A stretch of DNA of 64,000 nucleotides from Shinisaurus crocodilurus (lineage: Eukaryota > Chordata > Lepidosauria > Squamata > Shinisauridae), in assembly GCA_021292165.1 (NCBI GenBank), contig CM037876.1, forward strand, positions 107,160,324 through 107,224,323, given 5' to 3'. Positions 56,818 through 64,000 of the stretch are shown piece by piece. A program made the position numbers and the translations under genes. Positions within the stretch are counted from its first letter, which is position 1; every line of letters begins with the position of its first letter. Below the pieces are notes generated by a model. That model was not told where the DNA came from, made no database searches, and worked only from the letters and a program-made list of their open reading frames with translations.

Positions 56818-59161
56818 CTTGGAGAAGCAGCAGCTAGGCTTCCAATCTAAATCACATTCCACCCTCATTGCCAGATTGTTGCTCTGGCATCTTTTACCTA
56901 CTCATTGGGAATTTCTGAACAGAAAAAGAAAAAAGACAAGCCTCCCTTAGGGCCATTGCTTGACACAACATTCTACAGCAGTGTTCTTCAACCTTGGGTC
57001 CCCAGATGTTTTTGGCCTACAACTCCCAGCATGCCCCAGCCAGCATAGCTGGCTGGGGCATGCTGGGAGTTGTAGGCCAAAAACATCTGGGGACCCAAGG
57101 TTGGAGAACACTGTTCTACAGCTTCAAATCCATGGAAAGCAATTGTGTAGGGCATCAGGGGAACTCGAACCAGGGATCGAGACAGTAGAGCCCAAGCACC
57201 TTACTCCCTGTGCCGCCCGGACTGCTCAGACTGAGGGATTAGAGGCCTAACCCCTTCCATGCTGCAGCACCATCCTAGTGGTGGCACAAACTAGAACTGC
57301 AGCTGACTTCAGGAACAGGGGCCTGCTTGGCTCTGTTCCACAGTCTGAGTAACTCCACAGGTGAAAGTAACAGAACAGACTGCCTCACTTTGTCCCTGAT
57401 CTCTGGGCTGTCTTTAACTATGTTCCTGCCATTGGTTTTTGTCTGCCCAACCCCGGTACCTTCCCACCAGCCCTCCTTCTGACTACGTCTCTGGCTCTGG
57501 CCCTGTAGTTCTCATCTGTCCAAATCGGTACCCAGCCAGCCCATCTTTTTACTACATCTCCTAGTAAAGAAGATACTTTACTAGAGACAGTAAAGAAGAC
57601 ACATCTTTGGCCTCTGACCCATTTGGCCCACTAACTTTGCCAGAATCAGACCTCAGCTTGCAGCCTGTCACAAAGCTAGGCTCCAGTCCTGACAGGCTGC
57701 TGTAATATCTCTATCCTGCATCTACGCTCATATACTTTCACAGTTCTCTGATTATGTGACTCAGGGATGATTCATACATCCACCTATGGGACTTCAGTTT
57801 GTGCTTTCATTTTTCCTCTTGCACACATTAAATATGCTTCTTGCAAAGCTATCACGTGAACTGGTGAGCCACTGCCAGCACCATGAACCATGTATAAAAT
57901 GCCACTGATTCTCACAGGCACACCAGTAGTTTGTGTGCTCATGGCTGCTGAATCAGATGGCTGGTTCCTCATAAGCATATTCATGCAAAAGAAGGGCTAG
58001 GCGAGAGTTGAATTGTTCTAACCGTTCATAATTGTTCATAATCCTGTGATTAACATAGTGTTACCTAATCAGAGCCCTTAGGATAGGATGAGCTATAAAA
58101 TCAAATCAATAAAATAAAGAATTATATCCATGCAGGGGGAAACGTGAACAGATTGAAAAAGATGCCCAACTGTAAGACAGTCTGGGACAAAGCCACAACC
58201 CTACCTACAAGAAAATGTAAGAAAGCACTGGCTAAAATTTGAAAGCTAAATGTCTCCTTTGCCCTGCAGGAAGAATCAAGGTTGCATAAAACATAGGTGA
58301 CCAGCCTGTGGCACACTATGCTCTTTGTGGCACTCCTGGACACAAAGTGAGAACTCCTGCCTGCCTTTCCCAGGCTGTGCTGACACAGGGTGGGAGGCTG
58401 CATATTTGCTATGGCAGACATTTATCTTACTATCTCACACTTCTGACTTGACTTGAGGCACACTTGCCAAAAAGGTTGGCCACCACTACCATAGAAACAT
58501 TTGGCCCTCTGAAAGTCTGTGCAAGAATCTGTAGCTTGTATCTATAAAAAAATATGGGAGAGGGTTCAAGCATATAAAAGAGATATATAGGATTAAATCT
58601 GGACTTCAAAATACCCATATAGAAAGTGTTTCACCTTCGGTCTCAGTCTCCCTGCTCAGCTTAAAATTTAGAATATAAGCTCATTGGGACAGGTTTCTGT
58701 CTACTTTTTATGTCACTCTGTAAAGCACCATCTACACTGATGGCATGATCATACTAATAGATGAGTAAATCCCTGTGCATAACGTTCATTGGGGAAGAAG
58801 CTGGGTCTCTAGACTTGGGCATTCTCACCTTCCATCCAATGCCAGCATTCTTGTAGTATGGAAAATTGTCACAAATCCAGCGATAGATCTCACTGAGGGT
58901 CATCTTCTTGGCAGGTGAAGAGTTGATGGCGTAAGTGATCAGAGTGGCATAGCTATAGCGTGGCTTCCCATCCTGGTGAACTGCAGCATCATCCTTGCTC
59001 AAGGTGGCATTGGGATCAGTAGGTGAGCCTGGCGGGCACTTTCGACCAGCCCCCGGGGGGCCTGACTGAGAAGCACCCCCTAATTTCTCAATAGTTGCTC
59101 GAAGGGTGAGCTGTGGGAGCCAATCAATGGAAGTGAGGCTGCTTTCCAGGTCAGAGGTCAT
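40926..59161 (-). CDS. FOXJ2: FOXJ2, forkhead box J2 transcription factor (ten coding exons, whole coding region)
   Basis: Minus-strand coding exons: 58829-59161, 56448-56522, 55591-55659, 51334-51474, 50844-51042, 49505-49816, 46692-46793, 46302-46502, 44448-44546 and 40926-41005. They sum to 1611 nt, about 536 residues (human 574), with consistent phases and GT-AG junctions. The forkhead DNA-binding domain (about residues 65-150) is split over exons 1-3: [16 protein letters not shown], then helix 3 [13 protein letters not shown], then the wing [11 protein letters not shown], followed by the basic SRKRRH. Downstream are a conserved [17 protein letters not shown] block, a His/Gln-rich low-complexity segment, a conserved helical region with [20 protein letters not shown], and an acidic C-terminus [17 protein letters not shown]2 is a nuclear transcriptional activator. 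The ATG in [17 protein letters not shown] follows an acceptor by four bases, so the 5' UTR is spliced. The frame is intact. Confidence 0.96.
42993..43129. mobile_element. hAT-type MITE, older subfamily (FOXJ2 intron 9)
   Basis: Termini CAGGGGTGGGCAACTTGTGG and the complement ending CAGCCCTG. CAGGGGTGGGCAA is a classic hAT end. Arms are more diverged than in the CAGTGTTCTCC copies, and no clear target duplication remains. Confidence 0.85.
43777..44010 (+). mobile_element. Sauria SINE, full length (FOXJ2 intron 9)
   Basis: GAGCCAGTGTGGTGTAGTGG through CTCACAGGGTTGTTGTGAGG to TATATAAATGTAACAATAAA. More diverged than 26621-26870. Confidence 0.9.
44448..44546 (-). CDS. FOXJ2: FOXJ2 coding exon 9
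   Basis: Encodes [20 protein letters not shown] and [13 protein letters not shown]. Acceptor CTGCTAG, donor GTAAGG. Confidence 0.95.
46049..46183. mobile_element. Palindromic hAT-type MITE (FOXJ2 intron 8)
   Basis: 135 bp; arms differ at only a few positions. Flanks GTTTAGTC and GTTTAGCC match at 7 of 8. It lies about 120 bp downstream of the FOXJ2 exon 8 donor. Confidence 0.93.
46302..46502 (-). CDS. FOXJ2: FOXJ2 coding exon 8
   Basis: Encodes [36 protein letters not shown] and a Pro/Gln-rich end [10 protein letters not shown]. Acceptor CTGCAG, donor GTACTC. The donor lacks the usual purine at +3 to +5 consensus; phase and the human pattern support it. Confidence 0.93.
46692..46793 (-). 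CDS. FOXJ2: FOXJ2 coding exon 7
   Basis: Encodes [20 protein letters not shown] and [14 protein letters not shown], very close to human. Acceptor TCCCAG, donor GTGGGT. Confidence 0.95.
46955..47440 (-). mobile_element. LINE 3' region (L2/CR1-like) in FOXJ2 intron 6
   Basis: The minus strand encodes [27 protein letters not shown], the pattern of LINE reverse-transcriptase C-termini (LQxxQNAAxRLL...HIxPVL). It is followed by an AT-rich 3' end with a (GT)n tract. Degraded. Confidence 0.6.
47029..47047. repeat. Short (CA)n tract
   Basis: Nine to ten CA units within the LINE remnant at 46955-47440. Confidence 0.9.
47626..47670. repeat. (ATC)n microsatellite
   Basis: Fifteen ATC units in FOXJ2 intron 6. 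The apparent poly-Asp and poly-Ser frames here are not genes. Confidence 0.96.
48181..48228. repeat. Strong hairpin in FOXJ2 intron 6
   Basis: TGACAGCCCCTCCAAAGTGC C pairs with GGCACACTGGAGGGGCTGTC A around a 4-base loop. It belongs to a low-copy dispersed repeat; TGACAG-type boxes recur to about 48800. Confidence 0.7.
49076..49305. mobile_element. MITE with about 60-bp inverted ends (FOXJ2 intron 6)
   Basis: Left CAGCACCTTAAGGACTAACA CATTCATTATGGCATAAGC matches the complement of the right end GGTGCCACAAGAC with AATAAATGTGTTCGTCTCTA. TGGACTACAGCCC pairs with GGGCTGTAGCCCA. Fragments of the same ends occur at 29478-29518 and possibly 30425-30470 and 47884-47920. Confidence 0.7.
49505..49816 (-). 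CDS. FOXJ2: FOXJ2 coding exon 6 (His/Gln-rich)
   Basis: Begins [20 protein letters not shown] and holds [18 protein letters not shown], a [12 protein letters not shown] run and nine consecutive glutamines (residues about 358-366). It ends INNASF plus one base. Acceptor CCTCCAG, donor GTGAGT. Human has a longer Gln/Pro tract here, which explains most of the length difference. Confidence 0.94.
49536..49562 (-). repeat. FOXJ2: CAG/CAA polyglutamine tract in FOXJ2 exon 6
   Basis: Nine Gln codons in a row; seven uninterrupted CAG, then CAA, then CAG. The pure CAG stretch is a likely site of length variation between individuals and species. Confidence 0.95.
50844..51042 (-). CDS. FOXJ2: FOXJ2 coding exon 5
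   Basis: Encodes [15 protein letters not shown], then the conserved [17 protein letters not shown] and [16 protein letters not shown], ending with one base of the next codon. Acceptor TTTGTCAG (a CAGCAG boundary, so one Gln could be lost by use of the second AG), donor GTGAGT. Confidence 0.94.
51334..51474 (-). CDS. FOXJ2: FOXJ2 coding exon 4
   Basis: 47 codons beginning [16 protein letters not shown] and ending [10 protein letters not shown]. Acceptor CTGTTCAG, donor GTGCGT. Ser/Pro-rich and more diverged than flanking exons. The preceding intron (51475-55590) holds a 2.7-kb DNA transposon. Confidence 0.92.
51642..52125 (+). repeat. Left terminal inverted repeat of the 2.7-kb transposon
   Basis: Matches the reverse complement of about 53885-54369. 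Anchors from outside in: AAATCAACCAAT, CCTAGAAAGTAAATCATGGT, TTTGATATGTAACAT, GACCTTGAATTC, ATGTACCAATTT and GGGGTTC. The inner limit is approximate. Confidence 0.8.
52430..53210 (+). pseudogene. Broken transposase-like coding region
   Basis: Protein-like segments run across frames: [32 protein letters not shown], then after a frame change [11 protein letters not shown] and [13 protein letters not shown], then [15 protein letters not shown] and [11 protein letters not shown], ending LTDKECQ. The order and composition look like one protein with catalytic Asp/His-type motifs, but I cannot assign a family with confidence. It is interrupted by at least two frameshifts, an in-frame TGA near 52639 and a SINE fragment at 53074-53144, so it is non-functional. 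Confidence 0.7.
53074..53144 (-). mobile_element. Sauria SINE 3' fragment inside the transposon
   Basis: Only the 3' end (complement of AAGCCGCCTTGGGTTCC, GGCGGGGTATAAATATAAT). It interrupts the transposase remnant, so it inserted after that element. Confidence 0.82.
53404..53711 (-). repeat. Extra, partial copy of the right terminal repeat
   Basis: Direct-repeat relative of 53950-54369. CCCATTTTGAAA...TACATG, TTCAAGGTCA, ACAAGTTCACCAA and TTGATTG/TTGATT followed by GAATGACC or GAATGCCC recur at offsets of about 546, 561 and 662 bp. Both copies are followed by CTAGAG. Confidence 0.75.
53885..54369 (-). repeat. Right terminal inverted repeat of the 2.7-kb transposon
   Basis: Complement of the left repeat; see that entry for anchors. 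The terminus GGAATGCCC abuts the target duplication TAGA. Confidence 0.8.
54781..54822. repeat. (TATCTA)n repeat
   Basis: Imperfect TATCTA units with a central TATATACCG interruption, FOXJ2 intron 3. Confidence 0.85.
55591..55659 (-). CDS. FOXJ2: FOXJ2 coding exon 3 (forkhead wing)
   Basis: 23 codons: [18 protein letters not shown] and QPDDD. It completes the forkhead domain and holds a basic SRKRRH run likely to aid nuclear import or DNA contact. Acceptor TTTCCAG, donor GTGAGT. Confidence 0.95.
56448..56522 (-). CDS. FOXJ2: FOXJ2 coding exon 2 (recognition helix)
   Basis: 25 codons: [16 protein letters not shown] and [19 protein letters not shown] is the forkhead DNA-recognition helix. Acceptor CCCTAG, donor GTGAGG. 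Confidence 0.96.
56777..56815. repeat. (CA)n microsatellite
   Basis: About 19 CA units in FOXJ2 intron 1. Confidence 0.97.
56979..57113. mobile_element. Palindromic hAT-type MITE (FOXJ2 intron 1)
   Basis: 135 bp, arms nearly identical, centre CAGCATAGCTGG; perfect 8-bp target duplication TTCTACAG at 56971-56978 and 57114-57121. Confidence 0.95.
58829..59161 (-). CDS. FOXJ2: FOXJ2 coding exon 1 (start and first part of forkhead domain)
   Basis: 111 codons from [17 protein letters not shown] to [11 protein letters not shown]; donor GTGAGA. Acceptor CTTCAG lies at 59166-59171, so only CACC precedes the ATG in this exon. An apparent in-frame upstream Met at 59206 lies in the intron and is not used. 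Confidence 0.96.
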
Positions 59162-59589
59162 GGTGCTGAAGGCAAAGGTATCTGTGGTGGAGAAAGGAGC
59201 AGACATAGATAGGAATGTTGAATTATGATAAATCCATATGGCTCTTCTCCCCCCACAATGAAAAGGTGCAGTAAGGCCAAAACAAATGCTATATTTCTAA
59301 AGAGACCAACAGTTCATTTTCAGAAACTGTTTGCAGAGTCAGAAACATTGCTACATTTGCTTGGGTAGAAACTAGAAAGGGTGAGGAAAAGGAGAAGACA
59401 ACTATCTGAGTCAGCCGGAGGAGTTAGAACAGGCTTGTAAATAGCCACTCCTCAATGATTTATATCAGCAAGAAAAAAGGCCAATTTAAATCACCGATTT
59501 AAATCAAATTTCCCACTGAAACTTCATGTATTTCCTAACAATGGTACAAATCTCAACACTAAAATATGTTCATTTGCAACTACATAGAG

Positions 59590-59709
59590 CAGCCTTCCCC
59601 AACTAGTGCCCTCCGCATGTTTTGGATTACAAATCCCAGGATTCCTGACCACTGGCCATGCTGGTTGGGGCTGATGGGAGCAGATGTCAAAAAACATCTG
59701 GAGGGCACT
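59590..59709. mobile_element. Diverged hAT-type MITE
   Basis: Contains GTGCCCTCCGCATGTTTTGG and the complementary AAACATCTGGAGGGCAC. The middle is degraded. Confidence 0.7.
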
Positions 59710-60216
59710 AAAGCCGAAATAAGACAATTATTTAGTTCTTTATTTTACTGTATCGTTTTTACAACCTGGCCTTGCATCTCTTTGTTACACCTTGCCTATT
59801 TTGTATGCTTCAAAATATTCATATAGGGCCTTTTTACAACAAGCACCCATGACAGTTTGTGAGGTTAAGTATGGGCATACAGGAACCTGCACACTGGGAA
59901 ATTGGGCTTTGTCTTTTTCTTTCTAGTGCTGCTCCTTTCCGCTTCACTCTGCCTTGACCCAGCCTCACCCGCACAAAAACAAAGCAGCAAATGAAAATGA
60001 AATGCCCACGGCTTATAGGCAGAAGTGAAGTCCCATAGTTACTGGGCAGAGTAGAGCAGTTTATTTTCATGAAGTGAAAATTAAATGCCTGTGTTTGGTA
60101 AGTAAAGTGTTCATATAGGGGAATAGTTCAAATTCATTTAAGATCAGTTCTTCATTTACATATGAAAGCCTCCTTTAGCTCAGTATATCCTGTAGAGGCA
60201 ATGATTCAGTTTAGAG

Positions 60217-60355
60217 CAGGGCTCTCCAACCTTGGGTCCCCAGATGTTGTTGCTGGACTACAGCTCCCAGAATCCCTTGCCATTAGCCATGCTGGCTGGG
60301 TATGCTGGGAGCTGTAGGCCAGCAACATATGGGGACCCAAGGTTGGAGAGCCCTG
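60217..60355. mobile_element. Palindromic hAT-type MITE, CAGGGCTCTCC subfamily
   Basis: 139 bp, same subfamily as 4713-4848 (both contain TGCTGGACTACAGCTCCCAG). Perfect 8-bp target duplication GTTTAGAG at 60209-60216 and 60356-60363. Confidence 0.94.
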
Positions 60356-60408
60356 GTTTAGAGATTAATCTTCGGGCTTATGTGCTTATATCCAGATTCA
60401 AATAAACT

Positions 60409-60410
<2 letters not shown>

Positions 60411-60440
<30 letters not shown>
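60411..60440. repeat. (GT)n microsatellite
   Basis: Fifteen GT units upstream of the FOXJ2 coding region. Confidence 0.97.
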
Positions 60441-60442
<2 letters not shown>

Positions 60443-60587
60443 ATACAAAAATTAAAAACCTGATATAAATAAATAAATATTTTTTTAAATCATCGATTTT
60501 TATCTACCTTGCTTTAAGTTGCACTTTAAGGATGAGAACAGGAGGAAGCATACTGGGGCATTTTCAAGACTTCAGGCTTACTCTATA

Positions 60588-60712
60588 CAGTGTTCTCCAA
60601 CCTTGGGCCCGCAGATGTTTTTGGCCTACAACTCCCAGCATGCCCCAGCCAGCGTAGCATGCTGGGAGTTGTAGGCCAAAAACATCTGCGGGCCCAAGGT
60701 TGGAGAGCCCTG
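60588..60712. mobile_element. Palindromic hAT-type MITE
   Basis: Left end CAGTGTTCTCCAACCTTGGG, right end GGAGAGCCCTG, so it carries one terminus of each subfamily. CTCTATA flanks both sides. Confidence 0.9.
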
Positions 60713-63108
60713 CTCTATAGCAAAGAAACTGCAAAGCACCACAAGTTGTTGCAGTGACATTCTGTATTCTATACACAAGCATGTGTTTAGATGGTTATTT
60801 TGTCATATGATAATTGAGAGAGGTAATGCACATGACCTTCCAGATAATTCCCCAGTACACACAGTGCATTCCCCAGGACTGTGGTGTGTTGAAGCAAAGT
60901 AGACACAGATTTTGGCAGGGATAGCAGAGGGCAGAACGAGACTTGACTCTTACTTTCAGAAAAAAATTATTAGGAAACAAAACAGAGAGAAGGCTATATA
61001 AAACTAAGTGGTAATTGCAAATACGGGGTGAAAATGGGGTGGTCAATTTCAAATTCCTACTGGGTGGGAAGGAATGACTCTTTTTCCCAGCCAGTGCTCC
61101 CAATGTTTGAAAGTGCCAGGAATTTCAGGTTCATCTTTTGGCTGCAATGGCTTGCTTTCTACCAGCTCTGTTGGCTTGGAGGTCCCCACTCACAAACCGT
61201 GCACACACACAACGTGTACAGTCCCACCTTCTCCAACTGCCATGCTCGCATAGTTGTGTGTTCAACATAATCAAAAATCCACTGCTATTCACATCACAAT
61301 AAATAATGGTATATGTATCAATCTCTGAGAGCCATACGTGCTTTTTGCAGATATGGTGGCAAACCCAATATGGCAATCAGGGAACTGCTACAGGGAGGTC
61401 ATTTGTTGACTGAGCATGATACTGAGAGAACCATGACATTTCTATAATTAAAGAAGGGGCGGGGAAACATATATGCCCTTGGCTGTTCATACCGTGACAG
61501 ACTCATTAAGAAATGGCAATAATATCCAAAATAAACCCTACTGATGGAAAAATATTTTCTTCAATATCATCAGCTGGAAGTACTCTCACCCCAAAAGCCT
61601 TCACTTCACTCAGAATAAATTATGGGAAACACTGCTTGATTTTCATAATATATTCATAATGAGATAGACTGGACTCTGTAGAATTTTTAAATGTTTTGGC
61701 AAGGGTGAAGGGATGGAATGACAAGGAAGGTAGGTGTGGGTCTGGAGGGGTTAATATCACCCCACAAAACAAAGACAAGGACACATGGAGAAGAAGAGGA
61801 AGCTGACAATTAAAATCAAGGTTTTTATCTTATTACACAGGTAAGTAACACTTAAGGAGGCCACCTGTTTAGGTCTATATTTGAAATGCATACATTTGGC
61901 ACACGGGGCTGGGTGGTTGTTATTTCCTGTCCCAGCATCCTGTCTTTCTCTATCCATCATTTCACAAAAGTTCCTTACAGAAGTGATGGTGTACTTCCAC
62001 ATTTAAAAAAATACTTACCGGTATGTGCCTATATTATCACTGTCCCATCAGGACAAGGCTAATATTGCCCTCTGAATGGAAGACCAAGAAGCAATTCGTC
62101 TTTTCACAGATTCCAAAGCATTATCCTGAGTTCTACTTCTAAGCAGCAAGACATATCCAAATCAGAGGTGTGTAATCCACATAGAAGAGATTCACAATAT
62201 GGTCCTCAAGGTGAAGTTTTTCTTCTAAATCCTACTAGATATAAGATTGTAACTCTTATTACAGTGAGCAAGATGGGACGTGGCTGCAGTCACACCCCGT
62301 TTGCCCCACTGCTCAGCTGATTGGTGGGAAGGAACTCTGTGGGCTGCATAGAAGTAGGCAGAAGACTGCATGCAGCCTGCAGGTTGCCCACCTCTGGCTT
62401 AAGTATACAAGTGAAACTCAGAAGCATCACCTTTTCCCAGAAAGCAGAGCTCCATCTCTCAGCCTTGACTAACTGATTGGGTAAAGGGGAGGGTGGAATG
62501 TCAGGAGGCAACACATCCTGGGCTATTCCACAGCTACTAGGAGGATGCTTACCCATTGTTCTAGGAGCTTGCCACTATTATATAGTTTTGGTTTGGGAAA
62601 CGTCTTATTAGCATGTAATATTCATGTCCACTCTCAGTGGTATCAACATAAAACTAATCAATAATATATGCAGATGAGCCAGCAAATGCATGGTGATCAG
62701 GGCATCCAGTACACTGTTTGGTGGGAGGGCCTTGGCCAAGATTACCCCTTCCCTAGGTCCACCACCTCCTCACTGCTACCATTCACTTGCTCTCTCCCCT
62801 CTGGGCTCAATCCACACCATCATCCAGGCATAGAGGCGACAGCTGTCTCTTTTCTCCTCACTCCAGCCTCTGCTCATTCATTTAACAGAGGGCAGGTGAA
62901 CAGGCAACCACAAGGATGAGCAGCAGCAGCAGGGTCCAGGAGCTTTGGGTAGTGGATCCCTCTGCAGAGGCCTGAGCCTCAACACAGGTACCCAATGATG
63001 CTAACCTCTAATGCCAGCCCTGATGGACAAGATAAAGCTACTGTTACCGCTGCTAATTTAGGACCAGATAACCTCCCCGCCTCTACCTTGGTATTGGTTC
63101 CTCTGGAT

Positions 63109-63234
63109 TAGGGCTGGTCAACTTCTGGCCCTCCAAATGTTTTGGCCTACAACTCCCAGCATCCCTCACCATTGGCTATGCTTGCTAGGGCTGATGGGAG
63201 CTGCAGGCCAAAACATTTGGAGGGCTTCATATTA
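63109..63234. mobile_element. Diverged hAT-type MITE
   Basis: Contains CCCTCCAAATGTTTTGGCCT and its complement about 60 bp later; flanks CTCTGGAT and CTCTAGAT match at 7 of 8. An older copy. Confidence 0.75.
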
Positions 63235-63904
63235 CTCTAGATACAGGATTGGGAAAAGGCTCCATAAGAACTGTGAGTCACTGCTGTATTGATTCATTTA
63301 AAATATTTATATTTCACTTACTGTATCTGACAAGCCTCTAAGGCAGCTGACAATTTTTTTTAAAGGCAGTGGTGACTGCTGGTGACACTGTGGGGATGAA
63401 AATGTAAAACGTTCACCTGCTGCTGCTGCTGCTATTCTTTAAAGTTCTGCAGTTGCTTCAGGTATCCCCCCACCCCCACCAGTGTGCTACCTAGCAACCA
63501 GGGCCATATAGTTCAAGATGTTTCAGTCTGTGGCTCCTGGCTCTTCCCAGTGACAGTGGTGGCTGATGAAGATTTTGAGGGAATGAAGAGGTCAGTATCT
63601 ATTCCACAGTCTTTAGATATTACTGTATGCAACTGTTCTAGAAATCAGTAACATCATGACTGTATCACAAAAATCCAGGTGCCCTCTCTCACCCTGCCTA
63701 ATAGGACAGCACTTGACAGTGCCAGAGCCAGCTCAAGACAACATTTTGGTGCTATAGAGGAAAATCCAAATGATACCCCTTCCACAACACATATATTAAT
63801 ATGGAGCACAATACAGTCGGAAGGTCCTTGCATGAGCCTCAATAAAATGAATGGCAGCTCCCCAGTGGATTCTGCCCCATAGAATCAGAGTTGGAAGGAA
63901 CCTT

Positions 63905-64000
63905 GGAGAGCCAGTGTGGCGTAGTGGTTAGAGTGTTGGACTGGGACTCGGGAGATCCGGGTTCTAGTCCCCGCTCGGCCATGAAACTCACTGGGTGACT
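63905..64000 (+). mobile_element. Sauria SINE, cut by the window edge
   Basis: GGAGAGCCAGTGTGGCGTAG through GAAACTCACTGGGTGACT. It is immediately preceded by a CR1-like tail fragment (CATAGAATCAGAGTTGGAAG, about 63879-63904). Confidence 0.9.

Larger units (their letters stand above)
59172..64000. other. Sequence upstream of the FOXJ2 coding region
   Basis: Probably the intron between a noncoding first exon and coding exon 1. Holds four MITEs, a (GT)n tract and, at the right edge, a Sauria SINE. No CpG island or recognisable first exon is present, so the FOXJ2 promoter is probably beyond 64000. Blocks 60.8-62.9 kb hold nothing I can name. Confidence 0.6.

Noticed and set aside
59162..59206. 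FOXJ2 starting at an upstream in-frame Met ([15 protein letters not shown])
   Set aside because: That stretch contains a splice acceptor four bases before the conserved MTSDLESS start, so it is intronic.

Overview
This is vertebrate nuclear DNA, almost certainly from a squamate reptile (lizard or snake). Genes are split by GT-AG introns and embedded in abundant interspersed repeats. Several copies of a tRNA-derived SINE that matches the Sauria SINE of squamates (tRNA head, a body with a conserved proline-rich shadow ORF, and an ATAAATA-type tail) point to that group. CR1-like tails, an L1 remnant and many palindromic MITEs fit a lizard-like genome. Nothing bacterial, plasmid-borne or phage-like is present.

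Three protein-coding genes are identifiable, in the neighbourhood known from human chromosome 12p13 (FOXJ2, C3AR1, NECAP1). NECAP1 lies on the minus strand (coding 20030 down to 2722, eight coding exons, about 280 residues) and starts in a CpG-rich promoter near 20.0-20.3 kb. C3AR1 lies on the plus strand, with its whole coding sequence in one exon (31449-32867, 472 residues). FOXJ2 lies on the minus strand (coding 59161 down to 40926, ten coding exons, about 536 residues); its noncoding first exon and promoter were not found and may lie to the right of the window. All exon junctions of NECAP1 and FOXJ2 were read by hand; splice sites are canonical and reading phases close exactly. The three products are functionally unrelated: clathrin-coat adaptor accessory protein, complement anaphylatoxin receptor, forkhead transcription factor. 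Their proximity is conserved synteny, not a pathway.

The rest is intron and intergenic DNA dominated by mobile elements. (1) A family of near-perfect palindromes of about 97-139 bp with 8-bp target duplications (hAT-type MITEs) has a dozen good copies. (2) Four copies of a chimeric SINE have a 5S rRNA-derived head joined to a CR1-like 3' tail. (3) There are Sauria SINEs and a second SINE with a tRNA-Ala-like head. (4) A 2.7-kb DNA transposon in FOXJ2 intron 3 has terminal inverted repeats near 480 bp, a broken transposase-like frame and a duplicated right end. (5) There are an L1 ORF2 fragment, LINE 3' ends, other palindromic elements, microsatellites and unusually many long G or C runs. The most unusual items are the 2.7-kb transposon and the 5S/CR1 SINE; no new multi-gene system was found.
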